Assembly (NCBI GenBank): GCA_030596025.1
Contig: JAUVKW010000012.1
Location: 1-35,285 of the forward strand
Reading direction: 5' to 3'
DNA from: Bacteroidota bacterium
GTDB taxonomy: Bacteria; Bacteroidota; Bacteroidia; Bacteroidales; VadinHA17
DNA: 35,285 nt
The notes beneath the pieces are model-generated. The model was not told the origin of the DNA. It saw only the letters and a list, made by a program, of their open reading frames with translations, and searched no databases. A program made the translations under genes and the position numbers. Shown piece after piece: positions 8,936 to 16,553 of the stretch. The first letter of the stretch is position 1. Each line of letters opens with the position of its first letter.

Positions 8936-9931
8936 ATGAAACGTTTAAACTTAATGTTTTTGATTCTTGGATTAAGTATTATCTTTTTTGGTTGCTCAAA
9001 AGATGATTTTTTGGCTCCAGGCGTAGACCAAAGTGATGAGGGAACAATCTCTTTGAAATCAGCGAAAACAGGAACATTTACTGGCGTATGCACTCCAGTC
9101 GATCCTGACAACGGTGTATGGTACGATTTAGCAGATGATTGGAGGGTTACTGGGACTTCACTATGGAAATTTGAATCAGATCCTGGTGCTGCAGAAGTAT
9201 TTGGAACGGCTGAATTATTTGTGGATATTGGAAAACCAAATGGTGTGCCGCCGGGAAAACCCGATGGTGTGTTCCGTGGAAAATGGGAAATAGCGTGGGA
9301 TGGTATCATAACCCCAATCCTAGAAGATGACGTTCAAATAGGTATTAATATTGTATGTGATGCTTATGGTACAGGTACAAAGGGTGCAGTGAAAGGATTG
9401 ATCGCTGAATGGACATACACAATGAATTTTCTTTTTGCTGATCCGAATACTTTCTTTTACGCAACCGAAGGTGTTGTTATGAAAAATGAAAAACCTAAAA
9501 CACCATTTAGTGGAAGATGCGACTTTCTTGAACTTATCAGTGGTGGAGATACAATTGTACTACCGAATGGTAAAACAAAGATTACAGGGTATGTTAGTAA
9601 ATGGCAGGACACTGCAGATGATTGGCGGGTTACCGGGACTTCTATTTGGTATATGAATTGGTTGATCGAAGAGGATGGTATCACTGCAAAAGTATGGGGA
9701 AAAGCTGACATATTTTTGGATGATGAACGTGGAAAATGGCAATTATCTTTCCATGGAAATGTAACCCCAACCGATAATGGATTTAAAGTTGTAGATGTTT
9801 GTGTTGGTACAGGCAAAGAAGGTGAAGTGAAGGGAATGGTTGCTAAATGGAATCACGAAATGAATTTTGATTTTAGTGATCCTTCAACTTTTGCCTACTT
9901 CTTCGAAGGTTATATTAATTCGAAGGATTAA
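8936..9931 (+). CDS. Lipoprotein with two tandem ~135-residue repeats
   Basis: 331 residues. The signal peptide ends in FFGC (lipobox Cys20). The mature part is an internal duplication: repeat 1 at about residues 47-179 and repeat 2 at about 190-326. Both carry ADDWRVTGTS(L/I)W, a Gly-Lys-Trp strand (RGKWEIAWDG / RGKWQLSFHG), and a closing block, GTGTKGAVKGLIAEWTYTMNF in one and GTGKEGEVKGMVAKWNHEMNF in the other. The pattern is beta-rich, probably two linked beta barrels or sandwiches. I do not recognise a named family. It follows the membrane regulator gene and is followed by a strong terminator, suggesting a separately controlled, highly expressed monocistronic gene. Confidence 0.85.
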   Translation: MKRLNLMFLILGLSIIFFGCSKDDFLAPGVDQSDEGTISLKSAKTGTFTGVCTPVDPDNGVWYDLADDWRVTGTSLWKFESDPGAAEVFGTAELFVDIGKPNGVPPGKPDGVFRGKWEIAWDGIITPILEDDVQIGINIVCDAYGTGTKGAVKGLIAEWTYTMNFLFADPNTFFYATEGVVMKNEKPKTPFSGRCDFLELISGGDTIVLPNGKTKITGYVSKWQDTADDWRVTGTSIWYMNWLIEEDGITAKVWGKADIFLDDERGKWQLSFHGNVTPTDNGFKVVDVCVGTGKEGEVKGMVAKWNHEMNFDFSDPSTFAYFFEGYINSKD

Positions 9932-9960
9932 GGCTGACTAATTACCTTATCTAAAAATGC

Positions 9961-10005
9961 AAATCCACCTGCTGTTCGCCTATTGACGAACAATGGGTGG
10001 GTTTT
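9961..10005 (+). terminator. Rho-independent terminator
   Basis: AAATCCACC pairs with GGTGGGTTT, with an inner GTTCG/CGAAC stem, and a T-rich run follows. It starts 30 nt after the lipoprotein stop codon. Confidence 0.65.
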
Positions 10006-10062
10006 AACTTTCATAAAATACATGCTGTCTTTCACTTAATGGGGTGGACAATTAAAACTAAA

Positions 10063-10319
10063 TCCTTTAACCTTATCGACTATCTAAACCTCTCTTCAAC
10101 CCTTCCAGGTACTTCCCCTGGTCAGACCCTGAATGGTTTCGAAGGTTCCAACATTCCATTCATGCATTCGTCTTTAATCTGTGCATTACTTCGTTCCCAA
10201 AGGGCTATCCCTGAAAAGCCACTCGTGAGCTAAAGGTCCGTGGCCTATTTTTTTTGATTTTTCAACTCATCAACCCATCAACTCTTCAACAATTCAATAA
10301 GAGTGATCTCGGGAGGCAT
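10063..10319. repeat. Intergenic repeat copy B, overlapping a metallophosphoesterase 3' end
   Basis: It shares several blocks with copy A at 5686-5828, including ATCTAAACCTCTCTTCAACC-like sequence, CCTTCCAGG, TCAACTCATCAAC and the end of the metallophosphoesterase reading frame. Copy B carries about 110-130 bp more between the CCTTCCAGG and TTCAACTCATC blocks. The spacer 9932-10277 otherwise holds only the terminator and this element. A 78-codon open frame at 9997-10233 falls within the element and is not called. Confidence 0.55.
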
Positions 10320-11525
10320 TCCCACCCTTCCGGGATAGGCAATACATCCAAGCCCGCGGTTTACATAAAGGTATTGATCATCCTCCTGGTATAAACCACC
10401 CCACCTGGGGTATTTGTATTGTACAGGGCTCCATCTTTGGTCTCCCACTTTTATTCCGAATTGCATACCATGGGTATGGCCTGAAAGGCTAAGTTGAATA
10501 TCTTCCTTTCCAACAACTTCCTCATCCCAGTGAGATGGGTCATGTGATAATAAAATCTTAAAGGGCTGTTTGTGAGTATCTTTGAGTGCATGTTTTAGTT
10601 TTCCATATTGTGCGAAGGGTGGTTTTCCCCAATTCTCCACACCGGCAATCGCAATACTCTCACCCTCACGATCTAACTGAACCGATTCATTAAGAAGCAT
10701 TTTGAACCCAATTTCTTCCTGGTACTTTAAAATAGCCTCGAAATTTTTCTTTTTCTCTTCTTCATTTGGCCATTGATGATAATCACCGTAATCATGGTTT
10801 CCAAGAATTGAAAACATCCCTTCCTTTGCTTTAAGCTTCTTTAAAATACTAATGAAAGGTAATATTTCATTTGCATACACATTTACAAAATCACCGGTAA
10901 ACAATATCAGATCAGCATTGTATGAATTTATAATTTCAACAACTTTTTCCAGCTGGTCTTCATTCCCATAGAAACCCCCGATATGAAAATCTGAAATTTG
11001 TATAAGTCTTAGGCCATCGAAATTTTCCGGAAGGCAAGAAAAGCGAAGTTGGAGCTCCTCCAGCCGGAAATCAAATCGCCCCCTGGCTGTTCCATAAATA
11101 ATTGAAAGGAAGGGAATAGATGCCAGGGCCAGTCCGGTTTTGCTTATAAAATACCTTCTGCTTGCTGGTTTTCCGCCTGCATTTTGATTTTTTAGTGATG
11201 GCCTTTTAAGCAACATATGTATGGCCCTGTAAAGCAGGTTTAGAAGATCATCTAACACATGAAAAACAACAAAGAGCAATTTCGGAACATAAAAAAGTAG
11301 AAAAAGTCCTGCTAAAATAAAACTTCGATACACTTCCCTTGCAGTATGGTTTTCATTATAGAATTTTATTAAAATCAGACTTGCACTAAATAAACTTATG
11401 GGAACTGCCCAGTGCAGGGCAATAAGAAACCACTTAAGAGTTTTATCCTTGTTTTTCAAAAGAGAATAAAAGCCTTTAAAACTCAACAGATCTATTAACA
11501 GTAAAATAAGAATTACAAAAAGCAT
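10278..11525 (-). CDS. Membrane-anchored metallophosphoesterase (YkuE/YaeI-like)
   Basis: 415 residues. The N-terminal ~100 residues hold three hydrophobic segments (about 1-15, 33-53, 67-90). A fourth at about 130-145 is preceded by twin Arg (RRYFISKTGLAL). The catalytic calcineurin-like domain shows the expected metal-ligand motifs: SDFHIGG (D179, H181), TGDFVN (D212), GNHDYGD (N243, H244), LLSHDP (H328) and SGHTHG (H350, H352). In family members this fold hydrolyses phosphomonoesters or diesters such as lipid A precursors or cyclic nucleotides; the substrate here is unknown. The C-terminal domain probably faces the periplasm. The last 12 residues are duplicated as a remnant at 5787-5828. 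Confidence 0.88.
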   Translation of the reverse strand: MLFVILILLLIDLLSFKGFYSLLKNKDKTLKWFLIALHWAVPISLFSASLILIKFYNENHTAREVYRSFILAGLFLLFYVPKLLFVVFHVLDDLLNLLYRAIHMLLKRPSLKNQNAGGKPASRRYFISKTGLALASIPFLSIIYGTARGRFDFRLEELQLRFSCLPENFDGLRLIQISDFHIGGFYGNEDQLEKVVEIINSYNADLILFTGDFVNVYANEILPFISILKKLKAKEGMFSILGNHDYGDYHQWPNEEEKKKNFEAILKYQEEIGFKMLLNESVQLDREGESIAIAGVENWGKPPFAQYGKLKHALKDTHKQPFKILLSHDPSHWDEEVVGKEDIQLSLSGHTHGMQFGIKVGDQRWSPVQYKYPRWGGLYQEDDQYLYVNRGLGCIAYPGRVGMPPEITLIELLKS

Positions 11526-11671
11526 TTTTTATATAGTTTAATTGAACTACCTCCTGTTTTCGTCAATGCAGCACCCAAATTTGCAATCTAAATTCCTGGT
11601 GTCTTAGTGACTCCGTGGCTATCTCTTTTTTGCCTCCAACCTGCAGACAGGGGGCTGGAATTAACTGCCTG

Positions 11672-13582
11672 CTATTCTATTAGTACATTAATCTCAATAT
11701 AACTTGCTTGCTCACCAAAAGAGTATACACGTTGAATTGAAGGAACAAAGTCCTCTTCTTCAGCATTAAAAATGTTATCCACATATTTTTGTGGATTCCT
11801 GTCCACAATAGGAAACCAGCTGCTTTGTATCTGGACCATAAGGCGGTGTCCTTTCTTAAAGGTGTGGAGAACATCCTGCAAAGGAAAACTCACTGAAGTA
11901 ATTTCTCCTGGTTTAAATGGTTCAGGGAATTCGTAAGAATTTCTGAACCGGCCTCTGAATACTTCACTTCTAACCATTTGCTGGTATCCACCCATCCGCA
12001 TATTTGCAGCTGTATATTCATTATCTGGAGTATCATTGGGATAAACATCAATCAATTTTACAATCCAGTCTGAATCGGTTTGACTGATAGAAACGAATAA
12101 ATTGGCCTTAATTTTTCCGGCCACTATAAGGTTTTCCTCTAGAATTTCGGTCTGGTAAACCAATACATCTGGTCTTCTTGCTGCAAATCTTTGATCATCT
12201 GTCATATATTCCCGGGTCATCCTGGTTGATATGGTCTGGGTAAAAGGAACGGGTTTTGCCGGATCACTGGTGTACTCCCTGAATGCCATTTCATTTCCAG
12301 GCGATATCTCACTTATATTTCCATCGGGCTGTAGAAATAGCTTTTTTTTATCAATCCTGGCCGGTGGCCATTTATCGAATTTTCTCCATTTATCTGCCCC
12401 TGTATTATACATTGTAGCTTCTGCCAGTTTAAGATTTTTTCCGGTTTTGAGGGTTTGCATAAAAAAAGGAAATTCAATTTTTTCACGGTAGAAAACAGAT
12501 GGTGGGGGGTGGCTGTTAAACTTTACATTTCCCAGGTTTTCTCCATTACCCTGGGTCCATCCTCCATGTCTCCATGGTCCCATTACCAGGAAATTCTGAG
12601 CCCCGGGACTGCTGGCTTCAATTTTTTGGTAAATGTTTAAGGGGCCGTACAGGTCCTCGGCATCGAACCATCCGCCAACCACCAGGATTGCAGGTTTTAT
12701 ATCCTTCAAATGAGGAAGCAGGTTCCGTTTCTGCCAGAAATCATCATAATTTGGATGTTCTGCAATTTTGTTCCAGAAGTCAATCTTATTTTTAAAATAC
12801 TTTTTATTTACATTTGAAAGAGGTCCCACTTCTTCAAGGTAAAACTGATAGCCGTCGGGCGTATTATATTTAAACCTTTTCCCCCAGTTTGTTGAAGGAG
12901 TAGTTCGAGCTTGTCCGAATATTGCAAGAAACCCAAAGGAATGTGGAAGAAAAAATGCACCATGGTGATGGAAGTCATCAAAAAACCAATCTGCAATAGG
13001 TGCCTGGGGTGATATTGCCTTAAGGGCAGGGTGTGCATTAATTGATGCAACAGCTGCATAGAATCCGGGATAGGAAACTCCCCAAATACCTACATTACCA
13101 TTGTTTTTCGGAATGTTTTTTATAAGCCAATCAACGGTATCCCAGGTATCTGTACTTTCATCAACATCCTTCTTACTTTCATATTTGTTTAGCTGTGGCC
13201 TCATATTAATAAATTTTCCTTCAGACATAAAGCAGCCACGTACATCCTGGTAAACAAAAATGAATTTTTCTTCAACATATAAACGACAGGGATGCAAGGG
13301 ACTCTTTTTTCCTTCCCCATATGGTGCAACACTATAAGGAGACCTGTTCATCAGGATAGGATATTTTTCTGATTTGTCAGTTGGAATATATACTGATGTG
13401 AAAAGCTTTACTCCATCCCTCATGGGGATCATATATTCAAATTTCTCATAGTCATCTTCCGAAATTCCAGCTTTCCTATTCTCTGTCCCGATATTGTTCC
13501 TGGATTCCGTTTCCGGATTACTGCCACTGCTTAATAATAATATTAAAAACAACAGGGGGAGTATTCGTATCCAATATTTCAT
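11672..13582 (-). CDS. CocE/NonD-type (peptidase S15-like) serine hydrolase, secreted
   Basis: 636 residues with a signal peptide (hydrophobic 4-19). The alpha/beta hydrolase domain shows MRDGVKLFTSVYIP near residue 54 and YQDVRGCFMSEG near 111. The nucleophile elbow is GVSYPGF (S170), the acid region GGWFDAED (D307) and the histidine MGPWRHGGW (H339). The C-terminal ~200 residues match the jelly-roll domain of X-Pro dipeptidyl-peptidase/CocE proteins. Relatives cleave X-Pro dipeptides, cocaine ester or glutaryl-acyl side chains of beta-lactams; the natural substrate is often unknown. It should act in the periplasm or be exported. It stands alone, 146 bp upstream of the metallophosphoesterase on the same strand. 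Confidence 0.88.
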   Translation of the reverse strand: MKYWIRILPLLFLILLLSSGSNPETESRNNIGTENRKAGISEDDYEKFEYMIPMRDGVKLFTSVYIPTDKSEKYPILMNRSPYSVAPYGEGKKSPLHPCRLYVEEKFIFVYQDVRGCFMSEGKFINMRPQLNKYESKKDVDESTDTWDTVDWLIKNIPKNNGNVGIWGVSYPGFYAAVASINAHPALKAISPQAPIADWFFDDFHHHGAFFLPHSFGFLAIFGQARTTPSTNWGKRFKYNTPDGYQFYLEEVGPLSNVNKKYFKNKIDFWNKIAEHPNYDDFWQKRNLLPHLKDIKPAILVVGGWFDAEDLYGPLNIYQKIEASSPGAQNFLVMGPWRHGGWTQGNGENLGNVKFNSHPPPSVFYREKIEFPFFMQTLKTGKNLKLAEATMYNTGADKWRKFDKWPPARIDKKKLFLQPDGNISEISPGNEMAFREYTSDPAKPVPFTQTISTRMTREYMTDDQRFAARRPDVLVYQTEILEENLIVAGKIKANLFVSISQTDSDWIVKLIDVYPNDTPDNEYTAANMRMGGYQQMVRSEVFRGRFRNSYEFPEPFKPGEITSVSFPLQDVLHTFKKGHRLMVQIQSSWFPIVDRNPQKYVDNIFNAEEEDFVPSIQRVYSFGEQASYIEINVLIE

Positions 13583-13761
13583 AATTAACTTTTTTATTTG
13601 GTTTCAGTCCTTATCCCGGATATTGGGTACAATTTATCCGGAGGTTTTGCTACGAAAATACAAAATAGTTTGAAACAAATATCACCAATTTTATCAATAA
13701 ATTTTCTTTACTTTTATTACTGAATTTCGTATATTATTAGACAATAAAAAACTGAGAAATC

Positions 13762-14193
13762 ATGCAAAACTACTACCTGTGCCCATTCTGTAACAGCCAT
13801 TTAAAAGTAGGAGAGTTTATAATTTTTGCCACCCGGACATCAGACAATAATAGGGGCTTGCTTATGCTTCATCCAGAAATTGGTAACTATACAAGTGTAA
13901 AGCATCCCTCCTATAAATTTAAAAAGGGTGATAGCTTAAGTTTTTGCTGCCCTCTTTGTCATGGTTGCCTCGATTCTGATATTGACAAAAACCTGATTCA
14001 AATTCTGATGATTGATAAAAGTGGGAAGGAGCACCAGATCTTTTTTTCCCGCATTGCTGGAGAGCATAGCTCTTTTAACGTGAGTGAAGACTCGATTATG
14101 AGTGCTGGAGAGCATTCTTCCCGCTATACTTACTTTAAATTTCCTGATAAATACAAGAAATACGCCAGAAGGAAAAGCAAAACGAAGTTTTAA
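13762..14193 (+). CDS. Small Cys-rich (zinc-ribbon-like) protein, unknown function
   Basis: 143 residues. Two cysteine clusters, CPFC at 7-10 and CCPLCHGC at 62-69, are spaced like the knuckles of a zinc ribbon. Between them is a beta-type region. The C-terminal half carries the short repeat AGEHSS twice and ends in a basic tail (KKYARRKSKTKF), which could bind nucleic acid. No signal peptide is visible, so it is probably cytoplasmic. It is followed by a small membrane protein and a YbjQ-family protein on the same strand. I do not recognise a named family. Confidence 0.7.
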   Translation: MQNYYLCPFCNSHLKVGEFIIFATRTSDNNRGLLMLHPEIGNYTSVKHPSYKFKKGDSLSFCCPLCHGCLDSDIDKNLIQILMIDKSGKEHQIFFSRIAGEHSSFNVSEDSIMSAGEHSSRYTYFKFPDKYKKYARRKSKTKF

Positions 14194-14215
14194 TAATTAT
14201 GATCCTCTTTTTTTG

Positions 14216-14223
14216 TACCTTTC
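14216..14223 (+). promoter_or_regulatory. Bacteroidota-type -7 element (TACCTTTC)
   Basis: TTTGTACCTTTC lies about 20 bp before the ATG at 14242. It matches TAnnTTTG at seven of eight positions. No clear -33 TTG box is apparent. Confidence 0.4.
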
Positions 14224-14241
14224 TACATAAAAAAATATAAC

Positions 14242-14445
14242 ATGGAAAATTTAGGATATGTTTTATTAGGAACAGTAGCTGCTGCCTGGTTGGTAGCTAT
14301 ACTAATTGGCTTTGTGGCAGCCTTTCCATTTGGGCTTATTGGTTTTGTTGCATTAGGAGGGTTTACTTTTTTATTTGCAAAAGTGATAAAAGACAGAATG
14401 GATAATAAAGAGGATGATTACTATTCAAAAAACATTGACAAATAG
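14242..14445 (+). CDS. Small integral membrane protein
   Basis: 67 residues. The N-terminal ~50 are almost entirely hydrophobic and Gly-rich (GYVLLGTVAAAWLVAILIGF, then FPFGLIGFVALGGFTFLFA), consistent with two transmembrane helices. A charged cytoplasmic tail follows (KDRMDNKEDDYYSKNIDK). No family is recognised. It has its own likely -7 element and lies 84 bp before the YbjQ-family gene. Its short length and clean two-helix pattern argue that it is a real gene; its role is unknown. Confidence 0.65.
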   Translation: MENLGYVLLGTVAAAWLVAILIGFVAAFPFGLIGFVALGGFTFLFAKVIKDRMDNKEDDYYSKNIDK

Positions 14446-14449
14446 CTAA

Positions 14450-14516
14450 GAAATGATTATTGATTAATGATTATTGATTATTGATTAATGATTATTGATT
14501 AATGAAGTAATGATTA
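14450..14516. repeat. AT-rich short tandem repeat
   Basis: Imperfect repeats of TGATTATTGATTAA (units alternating GATTATT and GATTAAT) fill the gap between the small membrane protein and the YbjQ-family gene. This could vary in copy number by slippage. Confidence 0.7.
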
Positions 14517-14529
14517 AATAATTAAAACT

Positions 14530-14847
14530 ATGTTAATTACAACCCAGGATGAATTTGCCGACAAGACAATAGCTGAAACTTTAGGATTGGTTAAAGGAAA
14601 TACCATAAGGGCTCGACATGTAGGTAAAGACATCATGGCCGGATTACGCAATTTGGTAGGAGGAGAAATTACCGAGTATACCAAAATGCTTGCTGAATCA
14701 CGTGAGCAATCCATTGACAGAATGATAAAGCATGCCGAAGAATTAGGTGCAGATGGAATTGTATGTCTCAGGTTCACAACATCAGCTGTGATGCAGGGAT
14801 CTGCAGAATTGCTTGCATACGGAACAGCGGTGAAGTTCAAAAAATAA
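14530..14847 (+). CDS. YbjQ/UPF0145 family (DUF74) protein
   Basis: 105 residues, close to the usual ~105-110 of the family. It shows the family pattern: an opening strand TTQDEFADKTIAETLGLVKG, then RARHVGKDIMAGLRNLVGGEI, TKMLAESREQSIDRM and AELGADGIVCLRF. It ends with ELLAYGTAVKF. UPF0145 proteins form a pentameric dodecin-like or heavy-metal-binding-like fold; the cellular role is not established. No signal peptide is present, so it is cytoplasmic. It converges with the glycoside hydrolase gene with only 7 bp between stops. Confidence 0.9.
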   Translation: MLITTQDEFADKTIAETLGLVKGNTIRARHVGKDIMAGLRNLVGGEITEYTKMLAESREQSIDRMIKHAEELGADGIVCLRFTTSAVMQGSAELLAYGTAVKFKK

Positions 14848-14854
14848 AGCTGGT

Positions 14855-16381
14855 TTAGTATTTGATTTTAACTATTTCGGATGGCTCACTTTCATGATGA
14901 GTCCTGCTAACTGATGTGACAACATACTTACATTTTCTTATCCTGCAAAAAGACTGTTTTTTCAATTCATACTCCATAAAATTGGTAATTGTACAGATAT
15001 TTGTGGGGTCATCCAATTTTCCCTTTACTTTTCCCTTAAAACGGTACACCACGAAATAGGTTCCGGGTTTTGCAGCATGCTTCCATTTAAGTTTATAATT
15101 ATCATGGTCAGTTAAGACCTCCAGGCTTTGGGGTGGTTCAGGCTTATTCCCGGGGATAGCAGGATTAAGGGGAATTAAAGCAGGGTAGGGATAGATCTTT
15201 TCCTGCAAAGTCTTATTTATATCCACCGGATCTTTCATAAATACTTTTGAGCTGAAATAGAAGTTGCCGGAAATATTAGGAAGGGAGCGAGCAAGTTTTA
15301 CCTGCCTGATAATTTCTTTACTGCTTTGCCATTCCCTGGAGTCTGAATTTTTATCAAGCCGGTGTGTGCCATGACCCATATAAAGATTCATACCATATGA
15401 ATTTGCATTCCACCATTCTGCGATTTTTTTATGGTCTGCAATCTCATAGCCTATCTGCCGATAAGCCTGTGGGGTAACGTAATCAAACCAACCATTCATT
15501 ACCCATTTAAGTATATCTGCATAAAGGTCATCATAACAGGTTTGGTTGGTTTGTGTATCCGAACCTCGTGGATCCTGACTGCGGTTTCTCCACACACCCA
15601 TTGGACTTATGCCAAAGCGAACCCAGGGTTTCAGGGCCTTTATTGAATCCTGGATCTGTTGAATTGCAAGGTCCACATTGTTTCGCCTCCAGTCGTCAAT
15701 TTCTTCATCTGAAAAGTTACCGGGAAAGCTATCAAAAGCTTCATGATCTGCAAATATCTCTCCTTCAATTTTATAAGGATAGAAATAGTCATCCATATGT
15801 ACGGCATCAATATCGTATCGTCTTACTACATCAGCAATAACTGAGCTGACATAGGCACGGGTTTCAGGCAGGCCAGGGTTCAGGAGCTTATTCTCACCGT
15901 AGGTAATGATCAGTTCGGGGTGTCTCACTGCAATATGGGAGGAATCAAGAGTTTTATTTTCATAGCCTGAAACCGCACGAAAAGGGTTGAACCATGCATG
16001 TAGTTCCATATTTCTCTTGTGGCATTCCTCTACCATCATCTCCAATGGGTCATAGTACGGATCAGGAGCTTTTCCCTGCACACCGGTAATCCATTTTGCC
16101 CATGGTTCCAGTTTTGAATCGTACATGGCATCACAGGCAGGTCTTACCTGGTAAACAATGGCATTCATCCCATTCTTTTTATGTTGCTCCAGCATTTCAA
16201 TTAGCTCTCTTTTTTGTTCTTCTACAGGAAGGCCGAAATGAGAGGGCCAGTCAATGTTATATACCGTAGCTACCCATACGGCACGGATTTCTCGTTTTGG
16301 GAACTTTTTTTGTGCAGTACTATTAAATGTAGAACTGAAAAAAGTTATAAGCGCAAGGATTAACATTGATTTTATTTTCAT
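14855..16381 (-). CDS. GHL10-type (DUF187/YngK-like) secreted glycoside hydrolase
   Basis: 508 residues from the ATG at 16381. A longer frame begins at 16432, but its extra 17 residues precede a good signal peptide (MKIKSMLILALITFFSSTFNSTAQ). The TIM-barrel domain begins EIRAVWVATVYNIDWPS (about 31-47) and continues with NAIVYQVRPACDAMY, ELHAWFNPFRAV and YDIDAVHMDDYFYPY (D197, D198). GISPMGVWRNRS and FDYVTPQAYRQ follow. These are hallmarks of the glycosyl hydrolase-like 10 family, thought to act on peptidoglycan-related or other glycans. The last ~95 residues look like a fibronectin type III module. It is probably periplasmic or surface-located, and divergent from the cysteate synthase-like gene. 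Confidence 0.9.
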   Translation of the reverse strand: MKIKSMLILALITFFSSTFNSTAQKKFPKREIRAVWVATVYNIDWPSHFGLPVEEQKRELIEMLEQHKKNGMNAIVYQVRPACDAMYDSKLEPWAKWITGVQGKAPDPYYDPLEMMVEECHKRNMELHAWFNPFRAVSGYENKTLDSSHIAVRHPELIITYGENKLLNPGLPETRAYVSSVIADVVRRYDIDAVHMDDYFYPYKIEGEIFADHEAFDSFPGNFSDEEIDDWRRNNVDLAIQQIQDSIKALKPWVRFGISPMGVWRNRSQDPRGSDTQTNQTCYDDLYADILKWVMNGWFDYVTPQAYRQIGYEIADHKKIAEWWNANSYGMNLYMGHGTHRLDKNSDSREWQSSKEIIRQVKLARSLPNISGNFYFSSKVFMKDPVDINKTLQEKIYPYPALIPLNPAIPGNKPEPPQSLEVLTDHDNYKLKWKHAAKPGTYFVVYRFKGKVKGKLDDPTNICTITNFMEYELKKQSFCRIRKCKYVVTSVSRTHHESEPSEIVKIKY

Positions 16382-16521
16382 GATAGTGATTCTAAAAATA
16401 TTATTCTCAAAGTTACCATTTATTTTGGGCATCAGTTACTGGCTGACTTGCATTATGAAAAAATGAAAAGGGCAGGGATATTGTTTTCTGATTTATAGCT
16501 TTTATAAATACAATTTATCTG

Positions 16522-16529
16522 TACTTTTG
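16522..16529 (+). promoter_or_regulatory. Bacteroidota -7 element (TACTTTTG)
   Basis: TACTTTTG matches TAnnTTTG exactly and lies 24 bp before the ATG at 16554, a usual spacing for a short leader. The -33 region (about 16498-16503) is T-rich but has no perfect TTTG. Confidence 0.5.
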
Positions 16530-16553
16530 CAGCATTAATTAAATAAATAAGTT

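Noticed and set aside
9997-10233. 78-codon plus-strand open frame
   Set aside because: It falls in the repeat element shared with 5.7 kb and begins in the terminator stem.
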